DNA of 64,000 nt from Demequina oxidasica. GTDB taxonomy: Bacteria > Actinomycetota > Actinomycetes > Actinomycetales > Demequinaceae. Location: positions 310,001 through 374,000 of the forward strand of contig NZ_BBRE01000003.1 of the NCBI RefSeq assembly GCF_000975115.1. The letters are read 5' to 3'. Below the pieces are notes generated by a model. The model was given only the letters and a program-made list of their open reading frames with translations. It was not told the DNA's origin and did not search any database. Both the position numbers and the translations under genes were made by a program. Of this stretch, positions 55,989 through 64,000 are shown one piece after another. Position 1 is the first letter of the stretch. Each line of letters begins with the position of its first letter.

Positions 55989-57035
55989 TCAGGGACCCGC
56001 CGGAGTATCCGCCCACGCGGCGTCGGCCGTGTCGGGCCACGGGTTGGCGACAACATCTACGCCTTCGTGACCGATGGCATTAGCCAGATCACCGACGCGC
56101 CCGCCGTGGGGACCGGCAAGAGTCGTGTCCGGCGCGAGGTAGGCCCAGGGAATTAGCACAAAGCCGCGCTCGTGCGCGCGAGGGTGCGGCACCGTGAGAT
56201 CGTCGGCTTCGAAAAACTCATCGCCGTAGGCGATCACGTCGATATCGAGCGTGCGTGGACCATTGGCAACGCCACGCTCACGCCCGTGCACCATCTCAAT
56301 GCCCTGGGACGCGGCGAGGAGTCCGCGCGGGGAGAGCGTGGTGCTCACCTGGATGACGGCGTTGAGGAAGTCGGGCTGCTCAGGGCCCCCCACCGGGTCG
56401 GTACGAACCAATGGCGAGGTGCGGACTACCTCAATATTCGCGATGCGGTTGAGGTCGGCGACCGCTGTACGGAGGGTCAGTTCGACGTTGCCGACGTTGC
56501 CTCCGAGCGCGAGGTACGCCACCTCGGCGCGCTCAGGCTGCTGATCTGCGGGGTCCGCGAGCAGCGGGACGCCCAGGGGATCGTTGGGGATACTGGCAGA
56601 GGAGCCGATGCGTCGATCCGCGTAGAGGTCCCCATTGCGCAGGTCGCGGCGGATGCGCAGCACCACGTCCTTGAACTCCACGTGAAGAGGCGCCTGAGGC
56701 TTGTGAATGGCGACGTCGACGCATTGCACGCCTTCCATCTCCAACACCACTCGAGCCACAGAGGCGGCGACGGTCTCAAGGAGGTCTGCGGGGTCGCCGG
56801 CGAGGACCTCAGCCACCCGATCCGCAATGTCCGAGTAGTTCACGGTGTACGCGAGGATGTCATTGCCCGCGGCGGCACGCGTGCTGACGTGTGCCACCAC
56901 ATCGGCCATGAACAGCTGACCAGTCTCACGTTCGGTGGCGAGTACGCCGTGGTAACCGGTGACCCGAATTCCCTCGACCATGATTTGGTCCAGTTCAATT
57001 CCGTCTTTGACATAGGGCGTCACTGAGAGCGTCAT
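55989..57035 (-). CDS. folBK: Fused dihydroneopterin aldolase / HPPK
   Basis: This is a bifunctional protein of about 348 residues. The N-terminal FolB domain (about 10-130, VEGIRVTGYHGVLATERE, NYSDIADRV) makes 6-hydroxymethyldihydropterin. The C-terminal FolK domain (about 170-330, YLALGGNVGN, GPRTLDIDVIAYG, VPHPRAHERGFVLIP) pyrophosphorylates it. ATG at 57035 starts MTLSVTPYVKDG, 4 nt after folP; a longer frame overlaps folP and is rejected. Confidence 0.94.
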   Translation of the reverse strand: MTLSVTPYVKDGIELDQIMVEGIRVTGYHGVLATERETGQLFMADVVAHVSTRAAAGNDILAYTVNYSDIADRVAEVLAGDPADLLETVAASVARVVLEMEGVQCVDVAIHKPQAPLHVEFKDVVLRIRRDLRNGDLYADRRIGSSASIPNDPLGVPLLADPADQQPERAEVAYLALGGNVGNVELTLRTAVADLNRIANIEVVRTSPLVRTDPVGGPEQPDFLNAVIQVSTTLSPRGLLAASQGIEMVHGRERGVANGPRTLDIDVIAYGDEFFEADDLTVPHPRAHERGFVLIPWAYLAPDTTLAGPHGGRVGDLANAIGHEGVDVVANPWPDTADAAWADTPAGP

Positions 57036-57039
57036 GGGT

Positions 57040-57879
57040 TCATCGTGTCGTGTCCAGGGCATTCTGCCAAGCGGACACGACCCGGACTGCGTCACTTGAG
57101 GCTCGCGCGTCATGGACACGCACCGCCCACGCCCCTGCCTGCGCCGCGAGCGCCGTGACCGCGGTGGTCGCGTGATCGCGTCGGGCGGGGTCTCCCGCAT
57201 CCATTCCTGGCCGTGTGACCACGGCGCCAAGGAATCTCTTACGCGAGGCGCCGATGAGGACGCGCCTACCGCCGCTCCATTCAGTCATGTTCGCTAGCAG
57301 TGGCCAGTTGGAGTCCGCAACCTTGGAGAAACCCAGGCCCGGGTCCAGGATGATGCGCTCGTCACGCACCCCCGCGGAGGTCAGCGCGTCCACTCGGGCC
57401 GAAAGCTCGTCCCGCACTTCTCTCACGACGTCGTCGTACCGGTCACGGGAGTCCATGGTGGTTGAGTGGGCGCGCCAGTGCATCGCGACGTAGTCGACGT
57501 CGGCAGCCGCCACCACCGCCGCCATGTCAGGATCCGCGAGGCCCCCTGAGACGTCGTTGATGATGCTCGCGCCCGCCGCCACGCAGGCCTGCGCTGTCGT
57601 GGAGCGCATTGTGTCGACACTCACCACCACACCCTCCTGGGATAGCGCCCGAATGACTGGCAGCACCCGCTCGAGCTCCTCAGCGGGAGCAACGCGTTCC
57701 GCCCCAGGGCGGGTGGATTCGCCTCCGACGTCAACGATGTCCGCGCCTTTCGCCACCAGCCGATGCGCGTGCGAGATGGCGGCGTCCGTGGCCTCAAATC
57801 GGCCGCCATCGGAGAACGAGTCAGGCGTGACATTCAGCACGCCCATGATCAGCGTGGCGGGGGAACCCAAGACGCCCAC
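57040..57879 (-). CDS. folP: Dihydropteroate synthase
   Basis: This 279-residue sulfonamide-target enzyme joins the pterin and p-aminobenzoate. Signatures are MGVLNVTPDSFSDGGRF, DVGGESTRPGAERV, ASIINDVSGG and LDPGLGFSK. It lies 4 bp after folE and 4 bp before folBK. Confidence 0.96.
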   Translation of the reverse strand: MGVLGSPATLIMGVLNVTPDSFSDGGRFEATDAAISHAHRLVAKGADIVDVGGESTRPGAERVAPAEELERVLPVIRALSQEGVVVSVDTMRSTTAQACVAAGASIINDVSGGLADPDMAAVVAAADVDYVAMHWRAHSTTMDSRDRYDDVVREVRDELSARVDALTSAGVRDERIILDPGLGFSKVADSNWPLLANMTEWSGGRRVLIGASRKRFLGAVVTRPGMDAGDPARRDHATTAVTALAAQAGAWAVRVHDARASSDAVRVVSAWQNALDTTR

Positions 57880-57883
57880 GACT

Positions 57884-58504
57884 CTAGTGTCCGGCGATCA
57901 GGCTCATGGCCTCGGCGCGTGTGGCGCCGTCCCGCATCACACCGCGCACCGCGGACGTCACCGTGCGTGCGCCGGCCTTGCGGATGCCGCGCATTGACAT
58001 GCACAGGTGCTCGGCCTCGACCACCACAAGCACTCCCCGCGCGCCGAGGTGCTCGACCAATGCATCGGCGATCTGCGTCGTGAGCCGCTCCTGCACCTGA
58101 GGGCGCCGCGCGTAGACGTCGACCAGACGGGCCAACTTGGACAGCCCCGTGATGCGGCCGTCCTCGCCTGGGATGTAGGCAACGTGAGCGACTCCGTGGA
58201 AGGGCACCAGGTGGTGTTCGCACATCGAGTACAGCTCGATGTCCTTGACCAGGATCATCTCCTCATGGCCCAGCTCGAAGACTGCGCTCAGAACATCCGC
58301 GGGGTCCTGGCTCAGCCCAGCAAAGAACTCCTCGTAGGCGCGGGCCACTCGAGCAGGGGTGTCCTGAAGCCCGTCACGATCCGGGTCCTCCCCCACTGCC
58401 GCGAGGATCTCGCGCACGGCGGCCTCGACCCGCGGTCGGTCAACGCCGCTCGTGGGCGCCGTTCCGCGGGGTTCGGTGACGCCGGGGTCGGAGGGTGTAG
58501 TCAT
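57884..58504 (-). CDS. folE: GTP cyclohydrolase I
   Basis: This 206-residue enzyme commits GTP to folate. Zinc ligands are in [10 protein letters not shown] and [31 protein letters not shown] is typical of type IA. The N-terminus (1-25) is variable. It lies 9 bp after ftsH. Confidence 0.96.
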   Translation of the reverse strand: MTTPSDPGVTEPRGTAPTSGVDRPRVEAAVREILAAVGEDPDRDGLQDTPARVARAYEEFFAGLSQDPADVLSAVFELGHEEMILVKDIELYSMCEHHLVPFHGVAHVAYIPGEDGRITGLSKLARLVDVYARRPQVQERLTTQIADALVEHLGARGVLVVVEAEHLCMSMRGIRKAGARTVTSAVRGVMRDGATRAEAMSLIAGH

Positions 58505-58513
58505 GATTCGACC

Positions 58514-60610
<2,097 letters not shown>

Positions 60611-60702
60611 GGTGAACAGAACTCTACGCGAGGCCGCTGACGTCGTGGACAGGTTTCGCCATCAGCGGGAAACGAGTCCGCGCGGCGACGAGCAGCGGGT
60701 AG

Positions 60703-61260
60703 CTACGCCTCGCCGTAGACGGTAGGGCTGAGCACCGCCACGAAAGGCAGAGTGCGGTACTTCTCCGCGAAGTCGAGGCCATATCCCACGACAAAGTCGT
60801 TCGCGATGTCGAAGCCCGCGTATTTCACGTCGATGTCGACCGTCGCTGCGTCGGGCTTGCGCAGCAGTGCCGCCACCTCGACGGACTCGGCGCCTCGCGA
60901 ACGCAGGTTACCTAGCAGCCAAGACAGCGTGACGCCGGAGTCGATGATGTCCTCGACAATCAGCACGTGACGGCCGTCGAGATCAGCATCCAGATCCTTG
61001 AGGATGCGCACCACGCCGGAGCTCTTGGTTCCCGAGCCGTACGAGGACACTGCCATCCAGTCCATCTGCACATGCGGCGGCAAACGTCGCGCCAGGTCTG
61101 CCATGACCATGACCGCGCCCTTGAGCACCCCTACGAGCAGTAAATCCTTGCCCGCGTAGTCCTCGCGAATCTGCGCGGCAATCTGGTCGAGCTTGGTAGA
61201 GATCTGGTTTTCACTGACCGCGATGCGGGTGAAGTCGTCCATGTCGTATTGCGCGTTCAC
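60703..61260 (-). CDS. hpt: Hypoxanthine phosphoribosyltransferase
   Basis: This 185-residue purine salvage enzyme has the PRPP loop VLIVEDIIDSGVTLSWLL, with LVGVLKGAVMVMADL and FVVGYGLDFAEKYR. The GTG start overlaps the tilS stop as GTGA. The tilS-hpt-ftsH order is conserved in many Gram-positive bacteria. Confidence 0.96.
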   Translation of the reverse strand: MNAQYDMDDFTRIAVSENQISTKLDQIAAQIREDYAGKDLLLVGVLKGAVMVMADLARRLPPHVQMDWMAVSSYGSGTKSSGVVRILKDLDADLDGRHVLIVEDIIDSGVTLSWLLGNLRSRGAESVEVAALLRKPDAATVDIDVKYAGFDIANDFVVGYGLDFAEKYRTLPFVAVLSPTVYGEA

Positions 61261-62264
61261 TCGTTGCTCCCAAGGTCGACGGTGCCGGAGATGATTAGCC
61301 TGCCATACTCGCGCCGCGCTTCGTAGCCACCCGGCAACGCAACCGCGCCCTGGCCTTTGTACTGCATCACCAACTTGTCGAGCATGCGCACATGCGCGGC
61401 GGTCAGCGGGCCGGCACCCTTGCTCTCCGCGAGCATCTTCAGCATGCGCGAGCGAATCGCGTCGGGTAGCGCCGCGAGGTTATCGCACCGCCAGTCGTCA
61501 TCGGACGATGAGGCGGCGGCAGACTTGCGAAGTGTCGCCCTGGCCTGGCGTTCCAGTTCGTCCGCGTCGGCTTGCAGCATGGCGGCCGAGCGCGCGAGTC
61601 CTGACACGACGCCGGGCCCGAGAACGTCCACCAGCGCGGGCATGACCTTGCCGCGCAGCGCGGACCGCTTGGGCCCACCGTCGGTCTCGTTGGTGGGGTC
61701 CATCCACGGGTCAAGCCCGAGCGTCTGGCACGCCGTGACGGTGTCCTTGCGCCGGATAGAGAGGAACGGGCGGATGATCCGTCCGCGCCGTGCCGGGATG
61801 CCACTCAGCGCGCGCGCACCGGAACCACGGGCGAGGGCTAGCAGCACCGTCTCCGCTTGATCATCCATGGTGTGGCCGGTCAGGATGTGCGGGTCCACGC
61901 CGCCCTCGGCACTCACCCGCTCTTCGATCGCGGTGTAGCGCGCTGTGCGCGCCGCCGCCTCGAGGCCGCCGTCACGGCCCACCACGACGCGCTCCACGAA
62001 GACCTGGTGGATGCCAGCCTTCTTGACCTGCATCGCTGCGCGCTGTGCCACCTCGGCACTGTCCGGCTGAATACCGTGATCCACGATGATGGCGCCGGAG
62101 AAGTAGCCCTCCTTGCGCGACACGTAGGCCGTTGCAGCGGCAAGCGCAAGCGAGTCGGGGCCACCGCTGCACGCTACCCAGATGCGGGTACCGATGTCGT
62201 AGCCGTGCAGGGCCTCACGGACGGCCACCCTGGTGGCGGCGACGGACGGGTGCGGGCCGGTCAT
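61257..62264 (-). CDS. tilS: tRNA(Ile)-lysidine synthase
   Basis: This protein of about 335 residues modifies C34 of the minor tRNA-Ile to lysidine so that it reads AUA. The PP-loop SGGPDSLAL (about 32-40) and HTMDDQAETVLLALARGSG are diagnostic. ATG at 62264 is chosen because GGAGGA lies 7 nt upstream; a TTG at 62321 would overlap dacB by 23 bp. Confidence 0.95.
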   Translation of the reverse strand: MTGPHPSVAATRVAVREALHGYDIGTRIWVACSGGPDSLALAAATAYVSRKEGYFSGAIIVDHGIQPDSAEVAQRAAMQVKKAGIHQVFVERVVVGRDGGLEAAARTARYTAIEERVSAEGGVDPHILTGHTMDDQAETVLLALARGSGARALSGIPARRGRIIRPFLSIRRKDTVTACQTLGLDPWMDPTNETDGGPKRSALRGKVMPALVDVLGPGVVSGLARSAAMLQADADELERQARATLRKSAAASSSDDDWRCDNLAALPDAIRSRMLKMLAESKGAGPLTAAHVRMLDKLVMQYKGQGAVALPGGYEARREYGRLIISGTVDLGSNE

Positions 62265-62298
62265 GTAGCCGTCCTCCGCATAATGATCGATATCGGCA

Positions 62299-63726
62299 TC
62301 ACTGACATCCGCAGTCGGCAAGGGCCGTCACGAAGTCATCGATCGCCCCCATCGGACGGCTCTGGCCGTAGGGCATTCCGTCTGCCATGGTCGCGAACGC
62401 GAGGACGCGGCCATCGGCCGTGGTCACGATGCCCGCGAGCGTGGTCACGCCGGTAAGCGAGCCCGTCTTGGCCCGCACATAGCCAGCTGCGCTCGTACCT
62501 TCGTACCGCTCCTCGACGGTGCCTTCGAGTCCGCCGAGCGCCATGAAGTTCACCAAGTCGACGTTGTTGGGATCGGTGCGAGCCTTCACCAACGTCGACG
62601 TGAGCTGGGACGGCGCGATCCGGTTGTTCTCTGAGAAGCCTGCGCCATCGAATAACGCTAGTCCCTTGGTGTCAACACCCATGTCCCGTAGCTGCGCGAT
62701 GGTGGCCGCTGCCGCGCCGGAGGGGTTGACCGCCTGCCCAGTCTCGAGTGCGAGCACTCGGGCGACGACCTCGGAGATTGTGTTGTCGGATACCGCGAGA
62801 AAATACTTGGTGACGAGGCTCAAAGGTGCCGACTCTACGGAGGCGACCACCGCAGCATCGGCTGGATTTGTGCCGTGGTTGACGTCCCCGACGTTGAAGC
62901 CGACGCCGGTGAGCGCCTTGCCAAAGTCGTTGGCGGCCGCGAGCGACGGGTCGTCGTGGCGCGGTCCGTAGCCGTCTCCTTCAAGCCGTGCGACGTTGAC
63001 CGCGATGCCCGTGACGGGGGCGGCGTAGCCGTTGACGCGCGCGTACTCGGGCCACGCCTCCGGCCACGCGGGACCGGGGAACGCAGAGTCGTCTACCGCG
63101 ACGTTGATTGTGGCCGGCGCGCTGTCGCCTAACTCCGTGCGCACCAACTGCGCGAGGTCGCCCAATCCTGCCCACCCATTGGCCTCGTCGAGCTCGTCCT
63201 CGTGACCCACCCCGTGGTGGCCCTCACCTGCGGCAAGCATGAGGTCGCCGCCCGCCATCAAGGTGAGAGTCGCTGTCGCGGGGTCCCAGGTGACCTCGGT
63301 GGTGGTCGTGAAGTCGGGACCTAGCGCGTGGAGTCCGGCCGCGGCGGTCAGCAGCTTGGTGGTGGAGGCAGGCACCTGACTGTCCGTCGCCGAGATCCCG
63401 CCGAGGTATTCGCCCGTGACGTAGTCAAGAACGGACACATTCGTGGACTCGCCGGTGCGTTCGTCGTCGCGAAGTTTTTTGGCGAGCGCGTCAACGGTAG
63501 CCTTCGGCGGCATCGGCGCGTCGCCATCCAAATCCGTGACGGGCCCGGCCGTGGGCGGCACCGCCGCAACCGGCTCGGCAGTCAGGAATGGGGCTGGAGG
63601 TAGCTTGTCTTCCGCCGTCGTGAGGACGCCCGGAACTAGGTCCTCAGCGTCGGCCCACGCGTACGCGCCAAGCCCGCCAAGCACCACGACCGGGGTCAGA
63701 ATTCCTGCCCAAACCTTGCGTCGCAC
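62299..63726 (-). CDS. dacB: D-alanyl-D-alanine carboxypeptidase/endopeptidase (PBP4 type)
   Basis: This protein of about 475 residues has an N-terminal signal anchor (about 8-25) and class C penicillin-binding motifs: SxxK in PASTTKLL (about 115), SDN in AVSDNTISE and KTG in RAKTGSLTG. It trims peptidoglycan outside the membrane. GTG at 63726 has GGGAGG 6 nt upstream; the longer frame to 63855 would overlap ppa. Confidence 0.94.
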   Translation of the reverse strand: MRRKVWAGILTPVVVLGGLGAYAWADAEDLVPGVLTTAEDKLPPAPFLTAEPVAAVPPTAGPVTDLDGDAPMPPKATVDALAKKLRDDERTGESTNVSVLDYVTGEYLGGISATDSQVPASTTKLLTAAAGLHALGPDFTTTTEVTWDPATATLTLMAGGDLMLAAGEGHHGVGHEDELDEANGWAGLGDLAQLVRTELGDSAPATINVAVDDSAFPGPAWPEAWPEYARVNGYAAPVTGIAVNVARLEGDGYGPRHDDPSLAAANDFGKALTGVGFNVGDVNHGTNPADAAVVASVESAPLSLVTKYFLAVSDNTISEVVARVLALETGQAVNPSGAAAATIAQLRDMGVDTKGLALFDGAGFSENNRIAPSQLTSTLVKARTDPNNVDLVNFMALGGLEGTVEERYEGTSAAGYVRAKTGSLTGVTTLAGIVTTADGRVLAFATMADGMPYGQSRPMGAIDDFVTALADCGCQ

Positions 63727-63792
63727 ACGACACCTCCCAACATGCGCCAGACTAGTACCCAGGAACCCCCACATTGGACGTAAGGAAGCGCC

Positions 63793-64000
63793 ATGGAATT
63801 TGATGTCACGGTTGAAATCCCCAAGGGAAGCCGAAACAAGTACGAAGTCGACCACGAGAGCGGCCGCATCCGCCTAGACCGGATGCTCTTCACGTCGACC
63901 CGTTACCCGGACGACTACGGATTCATTGATGGCACGCTTGGCCAAGACGGTGACCCGCTCGACGCGCTCGTCCTGCTCGAGGAGCCCACGTTCCCTGGCT
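63793..64000 (+). CDS. ppa: Inorganic pyrophosphatase (partial)
   Basis: The first 69 codons of a family I soluble pyrophosphatase are present: [20 protein letters not shown], then YPDDYGFI and [18 protein letters not shown], which carries the metal-binding aspartates. AAGGA precedes the ATG. The gene continues past the right edge and is divergent from dacB. Confidence 0.96.
   Translation, partial: MEFDVTVEIPKGSRNKYEVDHESGRIRLDRMLFTSTRYPDDYGFIDGTLGQDGDPLDALVLLEEPTFPG

Overview
This is a high-GC chromosome segment from an actinobacterium. It contains Lsr2, CarD, a WXG100 protein, a DtxR/IdeR-type regulator, SenX3/RegX3, an MsiK-like orphan ABC ATPase, DUF3027, DUF3263 and DUF3180 proteins, and many 4-bp start/stop overlaps. 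Gene order and the DUF set point to Micrococcales (Cellulomonadaceae/Demequinaceae-like), but the sequence alone does not fix the genus. I call 64 protein genes, 53 of them on the minus strand, and two tRNA genes. I see no CRISPR array, prophage, insertion sequence, rRNA operon or replication origin.

Left part (1-13.6 kb). A very long helicase/nuclease-like ORF with eroded motifs runs off the left edge. Next come a three-gene arsenic operon (acr3-arsR-arsC), an MFS transporter, tRNA-Arg(CCT), an aldo/keto reductase, a secreted NlpC/P60 hydrolase behind a structured leader, and a manA-ugd-dtxR run.

Centre-left (13.7-31 kb). serC and a CAP-domain protein read rightward. They are followed by csp-DUF3027-MFS (leftward), an HD protein, an orphan WXG100 protein, groEL under two CIRCE operators, DUF3263-LytR_C, ung, and a SipW-type signal peptidase flanked by two probable secreted substrates. 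Then come tRNA-Thr(TGT), a MauE/DsbA redox pair, a membrane Ser/Thr kinase and msiK.

Centre-right (30.6-46.5 kb). This part holds a DUF4032 kinase-like protein, carD-ispD-ispF followed by cysS and rlmB on the same strand, and a complete phosphate module. The phosphate module consists of pstSCAB, a SenX3/RegX3 two-component pair and phoU. Two PHO-box-like arrays of direct repeats lie before pstS and in the divergent senX3/phoU region. gpmA, a lactonase-like protein and lsr2 follow.

Right part (46.5-64 kb). This is a long leftward housekeeping block: dacB, tilS, hpt, ftsH, the folate genes folE-folP-folBK, DUF3180, two bacterial PH-domain proteins, DUF2520, panC, panD, nadB, nadC, lysS. ppa starts at the right edge.

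The most unusual items are the motif-eroded giant helicase, the SipW secretion cluster, and two small families of dispersed intergenic inverted repeats. One family has about 11-19 bp arms around a 56-58 nt core; the other is a compact palindrome of about 47 bp. Most of the window is ordinary core chromosome, and no feature here proves a wholly new system.
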